NCBI RefSeq assembly: GCF_020171785.1
Contig: NZ_JAIVAE010000009.1
Location: forward strand, 1 to 64,000
Source: Guptibacillus hwajinpoensis
Lineage (GTDB): Bacteria > Bacillota > Bacilli > Bacillales > Guptibacillaceae
Reading direction: 5' to 3'
DNA: 64,000 bases
Part shown: piece by piece, positions 44,222-52,757 of the stretch
How positions within the stretch are numbered: position 1 is the stretch's first letter
How the letters are laid out: every line of letters begins with the position of its first letter
Notes under the pieces: generated by a model
Told to the model about the DNA's origin: nothing
Seen by the model: only the letters and a program-made list of their open reading frames with translations
Databases searched by the model: none
Program-made: the position numbers and the translations under genes

Positions 44222-44707
44222 TTAAAGGTAGTCTTGCAATGCTAGTGTGAATTTTTCTAAATACTCTTGGTCCACTTCATCAAAGCGTCCAACTTCTGGG
44301 CTGTCAATATCAAGAACGCCAAGAAGTGCCCCATTTGTAAAAATAGGCACTACAATTTCAGATTGAGACGCAGCGTCACAGGCAATATGTCCTGGGAACT
44401 CATGGACATTCTCAATTCTCATTGTTTTGCCTTCCTTGGATGCGGTGCCGCATACGCCTTTTCCATTCTGAATTCTGACACAAGCGGGTAGCCCCTGAAA
44501 TGGACCGAGAACAAGTTGATCGGTTTCTTTTTCGTATAAATAAAAACCTACCCAGTTCACATCTGATAAAAACTGATTTAATAATGCAGAAGCATTTGCA
44601 AGGTTGGCTAGCTGATTCGTCTCGCCATCTAGCAGTGCTCTTAATTGTTTAATTACCATTTGATAGTCTTTTTCTCTTTTACCTGAATAGGATTCGACCT
44701 CAAACAT
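44222..44707 (-). CDS. ytsP: Free methionine-(R)-sulfoxide reductase (GAF domain, YtsP)
   Basis: A 161-residue GAF-domain protein. Cysteines C76, C86 and C110 have the same +10 and +24 spacing as the catalytic cysteines of E. coli and yeast fRMsr (recalled), in ACVRI, GVCGTA and HIACDAA contexts. It therefore probably reduces free Met-(R)-sulfoxide rather than acting as a sensor. The converging neighbour is a methionine gamma-lyase-like enzyme, so both act on free methionine. Confidence 0.9.
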   Translation of the reverse strand: MFEVESYSGKREKDYQMVIKQLRALLDGETNQLANLANASALLNQFLSDVNWVGFYLYEKETDQLVLGPFQGLPACVRIQNGKGVCGTASKEGKTMRIENVHEFPGHIACDAASQSEIVVPIFTNGALLGVLDIDSPEVGRFDEVDQEYLEKFTLALQDYL

Positions 44708-44857
44708 GTCAAAACACCTCTTCCTTAACTCGAAATTATGATAATCATATCAAATCTTGTTGAGGAACACACATATTTTGTCGCACGATTATTAAAGGAA
44801 TGGAGGACCAATTAACGAATGAGTTACTAAGAACGAACTAATTGGAGGTGGTTCCTA

Positions 44858-45511
44858 GTGAAACAGGAGCGAGATACAGGATCGAAGCGAAGTGTCATCC
44901 AGGCCGCCATTCAACTCTTTAACACCAAAGGATTCCACGGTACTTCAGTTCGTGATATTGCGAGTAAAGCAGAGGTGAACGTTGCGCTAATCTCTTATTA
45001 CTTTAACGGTAAAAAAGGATTAGCTGAGTTTTTAATGACTTCTTTTCTTGAAGGATATGTAAAAGAGATTGAAGCTGCATATCAACAGCTTGAAGGGCAC
45101 TCAGCAAAAACATGTCTTATTGAAGCAATTGAGCGTGTGATGGAATATCAGTATTTGAATAGACAGTTAGCTCGATTTGTTCACCGAGAGATCACATTCG
45201 ATTCTGTTCTTGTTCGTGAAATTATGACCACTTATCTGGCGAAAGAAAAGTATTATTTCACTAGGATTTTAGAAGTGGGTTTTGCGAGAAAAGAGTTTCG
45301 CCCTCAACCCATTGATTATATTGTGATGCAAATGAAAGGGATGCTTTCGATGCCTTTTTTACACCCACAATATATTCTCGAAGTGCATCATATTCAACCG
45401 AATGAACGTTATTTTATTGAAAAATATAACAAGCAGTTATATCAGTGGATTCAGTTAACTGTTTGTAAAGAGAAGAAGTGGGGCGAGCGCCCGCTTGTTA
45501 TGAATGGTTGA
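44858..45511 (+). CDS. refZ: TetR-family regulator of FtsZ placement RefZ (YttP)
   Basis: TetR-type DNA-binding protein, 217 residues. The N-terminal helix-turn-helix VRDIASKAEVNVALISYYFNG is at about residues 29-49. In B. subtilis RefZ binds sites near the origin and influences Z-ring position at sporulation; assignment rests on synteny (between ytsP and hisJ) and family. GTG start with GGAGGTGG. Its 3' end overlaps the converging hisJ by 14 bp. EzrA, another FtsZ regulator, is two genes away. Confidence 0.85.
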   Translation: MKQERDTGSKRSVIQAAIQLFNTKGFHGTSVRDIASKAEVNVALISYYFNGKKGLAEFLMTSFLEGYVKEIEAAYQQLEGHSAKTCLIEAIERVMEYQYLNRQLARFVHREITFDSVLVREIMTTYLAKEKYYFTRILEVGFARKEFRPQPIDYIVMQMKGMLSMPFLHPQYILEVHHIQPNERYFIEKYNKQLYQWIQLTVCKEKKWGERPLVMNG

Positions 45512-46331
45512 TTCTATTTGGCTTTTGGAGCACATGAGTGATCAGCCGATCTGCTCCCTGACCAATCCCTTTTGCACTATGGGCATCTGAGCCATAGACG
45601 AGAGGGATTTCTCGTTTTAGCGCTTCTTTGACGACTTGATCGCTTGGATAGGGTTCTTCGCAAAGTGGTTTCACTGTACCAGCACCATTGTAATCAAGAG
45701 AATAGTTGTGATCTTTAATCGCAATAAGAATAGTAGCTATTTCGCTTTGAAAATCATTTTTAACTGGATATTTTTTCTGGAATTTATTTGCAAGTGTCAT
45801 ATGGCCAATACGAGTAGGCTTGTAAGTTCCTAATTCGGATTTAACGGACTTTAGCACAGTTTCATAATATTTTTTATGAACCATTTCAACCGAACCTAAC
45901 GCTTGGATCAAGTCATTAAATGCTTCTGGGCTATAGTCCAAGCATGTATAGAAATCGCCGTGTTTAATAAAGTGGACGGAAAGAATGGCGTCATCTAGAA
46001 GTGGACCAACTGAATCAAGTAATTGTCTAGTTTCTTCCTCATAACCCTCAATATAATCAACTTCAAGTCCGCTATTAATTTCAATTACACCCTTATACTT
46101 TTCTTTCAGTTGTTGAATGGAATTAAAGTAACGATGAACGTCTCCCCATTTCATCCCGCTGTCTTTGTCTGGTACAGGATCAGTAAAGGTGTTAGGGAGG
46201 GGGGCGTGTTCTGTAAAAGTCATTCCTTTATAACCTGCTTGTATTGCTGCTTCTACGTACTCTTCAAATTGATCACTGGAGCCGTGTGGGCAAAAAGGAG
46301 AGTGGATGTGTCCATCATATGAAATATTCAT
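45498..46331 (-). CDS. hisJ: Histidinol-phosphatase, PHP family
   Basis: PHP-domain metal-dependent phosphatase of 277 residues for the penultimate step of histidine synthesis. The metal-ligand motifs are DGHIHSPFCPHGS, TFTEHAPL, GLEVDYIEGYE and YGSDAHSAKGIG. It is away from other his genes, as in B. subtilis. AGAAGGTG precedes the ATG. 3' overlap of 14 bp with refZ. Confidence 0.93.
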   Translation of the reverse strand: MNISYDGHIHSPFCPHGSSDQFEEYVEAAIQAGYKGMTFTEHAPLPNTFTDPVPDKDSGMKWGDVHRYFNSIQQLKEKYKGVIEINSGLEVDYIEGYEEETRQLLDSVGPLLDDAILSVHFIKHGDFYTCLDYSPEAFNDLIQALGSVEMVHKKYYETVLKSVKSELGTYKPTRIGHMTLANKFQKKYPVKNDFQSEIATILIAIKDHNYSLDYNGAGTVKPLCEEPYPSDQVVKEALKREIPLVYGSDAHSAKGIGQGADRLITHVLQKPNRINHS

Positions 46332-46554
46332 TCTAAAGCACCTTCTTTCAAGTAATGAAAAAGTTTATAATATAATCAAGGATTTTAGCTGTCGAATATT
46401 GAATTTATTTAGTCAAAGAGGTAATTACATGGTATCATAAAAACATTAATGAATTTCCTACATATTTGTTTATAAAAGATCTATATCTGATGATTTAGCC
46501 TGCTTAATTAGCATGTATATATAAATTGATGATGTGGAAGAAGGGGTGCTTCCG

Positions 46555-48252
46555 TTGGAGTATATTGTCATTGCGATTATTTTACTGGTTGCCGTCATAT
46601 TATATGGCACTTTTGCTAGAAGAAAAATATACAATGAGATCGATCGTCTAGAAGAATGGAAGATTGATATATTGAATAGACCTGTAACTGATGAGATCTC
46701 GAAAGTAAAGGGATTAACAATGTCAGGGCAAACGGAAGAGAAATTTGAGAAGTGGCGTGAAGAATGGGACGAAATTGTTGCCGTTAAACTTCCTAATCTA
46801 GAAGAACAGCTCATGGATACAGAAGAAGCTGCGGAGAAGTATCGCTTTCGAAAAGCGAACTCGACTCTCGTTGAAACGCGCGAACGGTTAGAGCAAATTG
46901 AAAAGCGAATTGAATTAATGTTGGAAGATATCAATGAACTTGTTTCAAGTGAAGAGCAAAACCGAACGGACATTATTTCTGTCCAAGAAGTGTTTAGGGA
47001 AGCTAAGCAACGGCTATTATCTCAGAACCGTTCGCTTGGAAAGGCTTATCCAACGCTTGATGCAGAGCTTGATGAGCTAAAGCAGAATCTTAAGCATTAT
47101 GAACAGCTGACAGAAGAAGGGAATTACCTTGAGGCAAGAAGTGTACTTATGGAAATTCAAGAGCGGTTAGCAGCTGTTCAGGATAAAATTACTGTAACAC
47201 CCGAATTAATCGCGTTAGTTCATACGCAAATACCTGCTCAATTGAAAGAGCTTGAAGATGGTACTTCTGCGATGGCATCTGAAGGTTATGTTCTGGATCA
47301 TTTGGAAATTCAGGATCACATCGAACAGGTAGAATCAGACCTCGTACGTTTTGAATCTGCCATCGAGAAGACTGAAGTTCAAGAAATGAAAACTGAGATC
47401 GATTCGGTACGAAGAAGTATTGAAGGACTATATGACCAATTAGAAGCAGAGGTAGATGCAAGGCACCTCGTTACTGAAAAAGTAGAAGAGATTGAACATG
47501 AATTGTTCAAAACAAATTCTTATCTTCAGGATTTACAGGAAGAAACGAACGTTGTGCAACTAAGCTATCGGTTAGAAGAACAAGAACTAAACATGATAAA
47601 AGATATCGAACTGAAAATTTCAGATATGCATATTCGCTTTAATGCTGTTCGTGAAGCGGTAGATGGTAATCAACAAGCGTATACGAGTCTTGCTGAGTCA
47701 GTGTTTTCTCTAAAAGAAGACCTTGCAACGATTGGTCATGAAATGCAGATTCAAAAAGAAAACTTGCACATGCTTAGGCGAGATGAGCTTAAAGCACTTG
47801 ATACAATTAAAGATCTGAAGCGGAAGTTAATCGAATCTAGAAGAATGATGAAATTAAGTAATTTACCAGGTATACCTGAGTCTTATCTTGATGGCTATGA
47901 ACTAGCTGAAGACATTATTATCGAATTAAGTGAACGCCTTTCAGACGTACCGCTTGATATCTATCAAATTAATGAAGTGTTAGCTGACGCGGAACGTGCG
48001 GTTGAGCACAGCACGGAAATTACAAAGAAACTTGTCGATGACGCTATCTTAACAGAACGTTTGATCCAGTTTGGGAATCGTTATCGTGGGAAGCATCGAA
48101 GTGTGGATGAATTGCTACAAAAAGCAGAAGATCACTTTAGACAATATGAGTATGATGATGCCCTATCTACAGCTGAAGCTGCAATTGAAAAAGTAGATCC
48201 ACAGGTGCTTCAAACTCTGAAAAATGATGTAAGAGAACCTGTTAAATCGTAG
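46555..48252 (+). CDS. ezrA: Septation ring formation regulator EzrA
   Basis: Membrane-anchored negative regulator of FtsZ assembly, 565 residues. One N-terminal transmembrane helix (IVIAIILLVAVILYGTF, residues ~4-20), followed by spectrin-like helical bundles throughout and a conserved C-terminal QYEYDDALSTAEAAIE. The frame begins at 46534, but AAGGGGTG and homology place the start at TTG 46555. Monocistronic, with a terminator. Confidence 0.95.
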   Translation: MEYIVIAIILLVAVILYGTFARRKIYNEIDRLEEWKIDILNRPVTDEISKVKGLTMSGQTEEKFEKWREEWDEIVAVKLPNLEEQLMDTEEAAEKYRFRKANSTLVETRERLEQIEKRIELMLEDINELVSSEEQNRTDIISVQEVFREAKQRLLSQNRSLGKAYPTLDAELDELKQNLKHYEQLTEEGNYLEARSVLMEIQERLAAVQDKITVTPELIALVHTQIPAQLKELEDGTSAMASEGYVLDHLEIQDHIEQVESDLVRFESAIEKTEVQEMKTEIDSVRRSIEGLYDQLEAEVDARHLVTEKVEEIEHELFKTNSYLQDLQEETNVVQLSYRLEEQELNMIKDIELKISDMHIRFNAVREAVDGNQQAYTSLAESVFSLKEDLATIGHEMQIQKENLHMLRRDELKALDTIKDLKRKLIESRRMMKLSNLPGIPESYLDGYELAEDIIIELSERLSDVPLDIYQINEVLADAERAVEHSTEITKKLVDDAILTERLIQFGNRYRGKHRSVDELLQKAEDHFRQYEYDDALSTAEAAIEKVDPQVLQTLKNDVREPVKS

Positions 48253-48279
48253 CTCTCCTTTCGAGGAGAGCTCTTTTTG
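48251..48279 (+). terminator. ezrA terminator
   Basis: An 8-bp stem (48251-48258 with 48265-48272) overlapping the stop codon and followed by CTTTTT. Confidence 0.85.
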
Positions 48280-48327
48280 TGGAAAGATCTCCCTTTTGGT
48301 TCATTTCAGTGAATGATCATTTAACAA

Positions 48328-48362
48328 AAGAGAAAGAACGCAGGCGGATAGCCTGCGTTCTT
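48328..48362 (-). terminator. braB terminator
   Basis: A 12-bp stem (48334-48345 with 48351-48362) just after the braB stop on the minus strand, followed by a T-rich tract. Confidence 0.85.
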
Positions 48363-48365
48363 GAA

Positions 48366-49685
48366 TTACGACGCTTGTTTAGTTGTTCTGGAGAGTAAGA
48401 GGCCAATCACAGCGCCTCCAATGGCTGGGATAATCCATCCTACGCCTTCGCTATAAAGCGGCAGTGTTTGCATGACACTCATACCCGGCAAAGTGATTCC
48501 CGCTCCTTCTAGAGCATTTGGCACGCTAATGAAGACTGTTAAGATAATCGCTCCCCTATAAACATAGTGGTGAATTGAAAAAGCATTATCAATAAACGTT
48601 AGAAAAATTAAAACAATAGCGATCGGATAAATGGCGATTAAAACTGGTAAAGTAAACGTAATAAGCTGTGTAAGACCTAGATTCGCAACGAATGTACTAA
48701 ATAGTGTAACGACTAGAATAACGGTTTTGTAGGAAAGCTTTGGATATGTTTTAGAAAAATATTCTCCGCAGGCGGTTACGAGCCCTACAGATGTGGTTAA
48801 GCAGGCGAAGGTAATCGCAGCTCCAAGCAAAAGTGTTCCTAATGAGCCAAATAAGTAGCTAGCAATACTCGATAATATTGCTCCTCCGTTATTTGCGGAT
48901 CCAACAAGGTTCGTGCTTGTTGCACCGATATACGCTAATGAAAGATAAATGGCCGTTAATCCAATCGCTGCAAGAATGCCCGCTTTTAGTACAGCAATTG
49001 AAACATTTTTGCGATCAGAGACACCTTTATCGTTGACAGCTTGTATCACAACGATTCCGAATACAAGGGCAGCAATTGCGTCCATTGTAAGATATCCTTC
49101 GATAAAGCCTTTAAAGAACACGCCGCTCCTATAATCAGGTGAAGGCGTAGATAAAGGTCCAGGAGGATTTGTAAATGCTCCAATAATAAGACTACCTAAA
49201 ACTAAAATTAAAAGTGGGGTTAGTATTTTGCCGACTCGATCCACTAACCTTGTCGGGTTCAATGATAACCAGAATGTTAACCCGAAGAAAATAAGAGTAT
49301 AGAGAAATAAAGGCAATCCATTTACGTTTGTAGAGTCATTTAGAAATGGCACAACGCCGATCTCGAAAGCTACAGTACCCGTGCGCGGTATTCCGAAGAA
49401 TGGGCCGATTGCAAGGTAGAGAATGGCAGTGAAAATAAGTCCAAATAGCGGATGTACTTTCGATGCGATATCCCTTAAGCTTCCACCTGTTAATCCAATA
49501 GCAGTTACGCCAAGAAGTGGTAAGCCGACACCTGTAATAAGGAAGCCAGCTGTGGCGGTCCAAATGTTTTCACCTGCAGAGTTTCCAAGCGCTGGAGGAA
49601 AGATCATATTTCCGGCTCCTAAGAAGAGCGCAAATAGCATTAATCCGATCGTCAATGTGTCTTTATTCGATAATTTAAGTTTCAT
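48366..49685 (-). CDS. braB: Branched-chain amino acid transporter (LIVCS family)
   Basis: A 439-residue, about 12-helix sodium- or proton-coupled carrier for Leu, Ile and Val. The N-terminal LFALFLGAGNMIFPPALG and GFLITGVGLPLLGV segments are hallmarks of the BrnQ/BraB family. The frame extends to 49703, but AGGAGG fits ATG 49685. Position next to ezrA and the cysteine desulfurase matches BraB. A CodY-like box lies about 100 bp upstream. Confidence 0.93.
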   Translation of the reverse strand: MKLKLSNKDTLTIGLMLFALFLGAGNMIFPPALGNSAGENIWTATAGFLITGVGLPLLGVTAIGLTGGSLRDIASKVHPLFGLIFTAILYLAIGPFFGIPRTGTVAFEIGVVPFLNDSTNVNGLPLFLYTLIFFGLTFWLSLNPTRLVDRVGKILTPLLILVLGSLIIGAFTNPPGPLSTPSPDYRSGVFFKGFIEGYLTMDAIAALVFGIVVIQAVNDKGVSDRKNVSIAVLKAGILAAIGLTAIYLSLAYIGATSTNLVGSANNGGAILSSIASYLFGSLGTLLLGAAITFACLTTSVGLVTACGEYFSKTYPKLSYKTVILVVTLFSTFVANLGLTQLITFTLPVLIAIYPIAIVLIFLTFIDNAFSIHHYVYRGAIILTVFISVPNALEGAGITLPGMSVMQTLPLYSEGVGWIIPAIGGAVIGLLLSRTTKQAS

Positions 49686-49781
49686 AATTGCCTCCTGAAT
49701 CAACTGTTTAACATGTCCTAATTTTCGGACTTCATATTAACACAATTAATCGACGAATCATAACGTTTCTTTTAATGATTA

Positions 49782-49796
49782 ATTATTCTGACTATT
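49782..49796. promoter_or_regulatory. Candidate CodY box upstream of braB
   Basis: ATTATTCTGACTATT matches 11 of 15 positions of AATTTTCWGAAAATT. braB is a known CodY target in B. subtilis as I recall. The match is modest, and A/T-rich DNA gives such matches by chance. Confidence 0.35.
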
Positions 49797-49967
49797 TTCC
49801 TTCTGTGCGCATATGGAATGAAACGACTTTGGTAATATCAACCATAGGTGAAAAGGTTTTAATCCGATTGTTCCTTCTCATCAAGATAGAATAGTTGATT
49901 TGGTAATTACATTAACCTATGGTAAGATTATTAGTTGGAAATAAAAGATGACTGAAGGTGTCATAAT

Positions 49968-51107
49968 ATGATTTATTTGGATAATAGTGCTACTACGAAG
50001 CCGTATAACGAAGCGCTCGATGCTTTTCGTACAGCGTCTGAAAAGTTTTTTGCAAATCCTTCTTCTCTTCACCGAAAAGGAGGAGAGGCTGAAAGGTTGC
50101 TTCGGCAAGCAAGGTCAAGCATTGCAGAGTTACTGCACGTTAAAATAAATGAAGTTATATTTACTTCAGGTGGAACAGAAAGTAATAATCTCGCTATCAA
50201 AGGAACAGCATTTCAGTACATGAACCAGGGGAAGCATCTGATAACTAGTTGCATTGAACATGCCTCTACCTTAGAAGCATTTCGACAACTTGAATTATTA
50301 GGATTTTCAGTAACCTATTTGTCAGTTGATCAAGATGGGAAGGTATCTTTAGATGAGCTAAAAAATGCACTCACTCCTGATACCATTCTTGTTTCCATTA
50401 TGCATGTGAATAATGAACTGGGCTCAATTCAACCTATTAAAGAAATCGGACATCTGATTAAGCAGAAATCACGTGCTCTTTTTCATATTGATGATGTCCA
50501 GGGGATTGGAAAAGTACCACTTGATTTCAATGATGTTCAGGCCGATTTGGTTTCGTACTCAGCTCATAAATTTCACGGTCTTAAAGGAAATGGTTTATTA
50601 ATTAAACGAGAGAAGATCACTTTGCTTCCCCTCCTCTCTGGTGGAGGACAGGAAAGGGAAATTCGCTCCGGTACGGAAAATGGCCCGGGAATTGTTGCGA
50701 TGGCAAAGGCTCTCCGCTTGTATTTAAATAGAGCAAAAACACAAAAACGAATGCTCGAAACTTTAAGAACGCATGTGTTTGCAGAGCTATCAATAATCGA
50801 GGGAATTGAGCTAAATAGTTCAATGTCTGGTGCTCCACATATTGTGAATTTTTCAGTTCCTGGTATTAAACCTGAAGTATTAATTCATGCGCTCGAGGAA
50901 AAAGAAATTTATGTTTCTACGCGTTCCGCATGTTCATCAAAAACGGCTGAAATAAGCCATGTATTAGCGGCAATTGGTTTAACTACGATACGTGCAAGAT
51001 CTGCTATTCGAATTAGTCTTTCTTTTGAAACGACTAAAGAGCAAATTGATATATTTCTAAACGAACTGCAAACTGAAGTACCAAAACTAAAACAAGTAAT
51101 GAGGTAA
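49968..51107 (+). CDS. nifZ: Cysteine desulfurase (IscS/NifS-like, NifZ)
   Basis: PLP enzyme of 379 residues that takes sulfur from cysteine as a persulfide. PLP lysine K201 in SAHKFHG; sulfur-carrying C322 in STRSACSSK. Only 5 bp separate it from thiI, so it supplies ThiI with persulfide for tRNA 4-thiouridine. The position before thiI matches B. subtilis NifZ. GAAGGTG precedes the ATG. Confidence 0.93.
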   Translation: MIYLDNSATTKPYNEALDAFRTASEKFFANPSSLHRKGGEAERLLRQARSSIAELLHVKINEVIFTSGGTESNNLAIKGTAFQYMNQGKHLITSCIEHASTLEAFRQLELLGFSVTYLSVDQDGKVSLDELKNALTPDTILVSIMHVNNELGSIQPIKEIGHLIKQKSRALFHIDDVQGIGKVPLDFNDVQADLVSYSAHKFHGLKGNGLLIKREKITLLPLLSGGGQEREIRSGTENGPGIVAMAKALRLYLNRAKTQKRMLETLRTHVFAELSIIEGIELNSSMSGAPHIVNFSVPGIKPEVLIHALEEKEIYVSTRSACSSKTAEISHVLAAIGLTTIRARSAIRISLSFETTKEQIDIFLNELQTEVPKLKQVMR

Positions 51108-51112
51108 TAGCT

Positions 51113-52309
51113 ATGTATGATCACATCATCCTTCGCTACGGTGAAATTTCTCTAAAAGGAAAAAACAGAAAAGGCTTTATTACATCTTTGAAAAAAAGAG
51201 TGAAGCAAGTATTGGCGGATTATCCGGCAATTGAAGTACATCAATCTTTTGATCGAATGATTGTGAAACTAAATGACGAGGACCCAGAACCAATTTTAAT
51301 GAAACTTAAAACAATTTTTGGGATTCATTCTTTAAGTGTGGCTATAAAGACAGACCACGATATTGATTTGATTAAAGAAAAAGCCTTACAGCTAGTGAAA
51401 GATCAAATGGGCAACGAAAGTATGACGTTTAAGGTAACGGTTAGAAGGCCATTCAAACAGTTTCCGCACCGATCGCAGGATATGAACCGCGATATTGGAG
51501 GATATGTTTTAAGTAACACAGAGAAATTGACTGTTGATGTACACCATCCTGATATGGAATTGAAAGTAGAAGTGAAGCAAGATGGCGCTTATCTTAGCTG
51601 CAATAATTCCGAAGGCGCAGGTGGATTGCCAACTGTACAAGACAATAAAGTGATGCTAATGCTGTCTGGGGGCATTGATAGTCCTGTTGCAGGCTATCTT
51701 ACTATGAAACGAGGCGTAAAAGTTGAAGCTGTTCATTTTCACAGTCCTCCTTTTACAAGTGAACGTTCGAGACAAAAAGTGGAGGATCTTGTAAAAGTTC
51801 TGTCCCGTTATGGTGGAGATATTCGCCTTCACATTGTTCCGTTTACAAATACGCAAAAAGCGATTCAAAAGGAAATGCCAGATAACTATAGCATGACGAT
51901 TATGAGAAGAATGATGATGCGCATTACAGAAAAACTTGCTGAGAAAAATAATGCTTTGGCCATTGCAACAGGAGAAAGTCTTGGCCAGGTTGCGAGTCAA
52001 ACAATTCAGAGTATGAATACGATTAACGAGGTAACAAACTACCCGGTATTAAGACCGCTTATTTCGATGGATAAAATTGAAATTATGAGAATTTCAAGAG
52101 CGATTGATTTGTATGACATCTCGATTCGCCCTTACGAAGACTGTTGTACGGTATTCTTGCCTGAAGCTCCAAAAACAAAGCCGAAACGTGAGCATGCGAA
52201 TAAATTTGAACAATACTTGCCAATTGAGGAACTTGTTGAGGAAGCGGTAAATGGTGTTGAAACGATCCTCATTAAAGAAAAAGACGATTCTTTTGATGAA
52301 TTGCTTTAG
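51113..52309 (+). CDS. thiI: tRNA 4-thiouridine synthetase
   Basis: A 398-residue ThiI with an N-terminal ferredoxin-like/THUMP region (~60-165) and a PP-loop ATP pyrophosphatase domain, SGGIDSP at 185-191. The C-terminal rhodanese domain of E. coli ThiI is missing, as is usual in Bacillus, where the adjacent desulfurase gives the sulfur directly. It makes s4U8 in tRNA. Cotranscribed with nifZ; GAGG ribosome site. Confidence 0.95.
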   Translation: MYDHIILRYGEISLKGKNRKGFITSLKKRVKQVLADYPAIEVHQSFDRMIVKLNDEDPEPILMKLKTIFGIHSLSVAIKTDHDIDLIKEKALQLVKDQMGNESMTFKVTVRRPFKQFPHRSQDMNRDIGGYVLSNTEKLTVDVHHPDMELKVEVKQDGAYLSCNNSEGAGGLPTVQDNKVMLMLSGGIDSPVAGYLTMKRGVKVEAVHFHSPPFTSERSRQKVEDLVKVLSRYGGDIRLHIVPFTNTQKAIQKEMPDNYSMTIMRRMMMRITEKLAEKNNALAIATGESLGQVASQTIQSMNTINEVTNYPVLRPLISMDKIEIMRISRAIDLYDISIRPYEDCCTVFLPEAPKTKPKREHANKFEQYLPIEELVEEAVNGVETILIKEKDDSFDELL

Positions 52310-52346
52310 ACTTCCAACATTTTACCCCAATGCCATAAGTTATTGA

Positions 52347-52376
52347 GAATAGCACCTTCTTGTCTATCACATGATA
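52347..52376 (+). promoter_or_regulatory. Sigma-G promoter of the SASP gene
   Basis: GAATA (52347-52351), 18-bp spacer and CATGATA (52370-52376) match the sigma-G consensus GHATR-N18-CATNHTA exactly. It gives forespore-specific expression. Confidence 0.8.
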
Positions 52377-52398
52377 TGGGCAAGGAGGTGAATAACTT

Positions 52399-52593
52399 AT
52401 GGCAAACACAAACAAACTTGTGGTACCTGGTGTACAACAAGCTTTAGATCAAATGAAATATGAAATTGCTTCTGAATTTGGTGTAAATCTTGGACCTGAC
52501 TCAACTTCACGTTCAAATGGTTCAGTTGGTGGCGAGATTACAAAACGTCTTGTACAGCAGTCTGAACAGCAGTTCGGAGGATACTCCAAATAA
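52399..52593 (+). CDS. sspA: Alpha/beta-type small acid-soluble spore protein
   Basis: A 64-residue DNA-coating protein of the forespore that protects spore DNA. The germination-protease cleavage region YEIASEFGV and the C-terminal [12 protein letters not shown] helix are canonical. Very strong ribosome site AAGGAGG. Sigma-G promoter and its own terminator. Its presence shows the organism makes endospores. The name follows position next to thiI; other SASP paralogues probably exist elsewhere. Confidence 0.95.
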   Translation: MANTNKLVVPGVQQALDQMKYEIASEFGVNLGPDSTSRSNGSVGGEITKRLVQQSEQQFGGYSK

Positions 52594-52610
52594 TTGAATA
52601 AATTGGCTTG

Positions 52611-52643
52611 GAGGAAGATGCGTGTGCATCTTCCTCTTTTTTT
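52611..52643 (+). terminator. sspA terminator
   Basis: An 11-bp perfect stem (52611-52621 with 52626-52636) and T7. Confidence 0.92.
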
Positions 52644-52698
52644 AGTTGGTTCATCCTCAGTGAAGTTATAATTGTCGCTACCGTAATATGTGAATAGA

Positions 52699-52727
52699 TT
52701 CAAAACTTTCTCATTTTTGTGTATAAT
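52699..52727 (+). promoter_or_regulatory. Sigma-A-like promoter of ytcI
   Basis: TTCAAA, 17-bp spacer, TATAAT; 30 bp before the start codon. Confidence 0.55.
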
Positions 52728-52757
52728 ATAACTATTACATAATAGAGGAGGCACACT

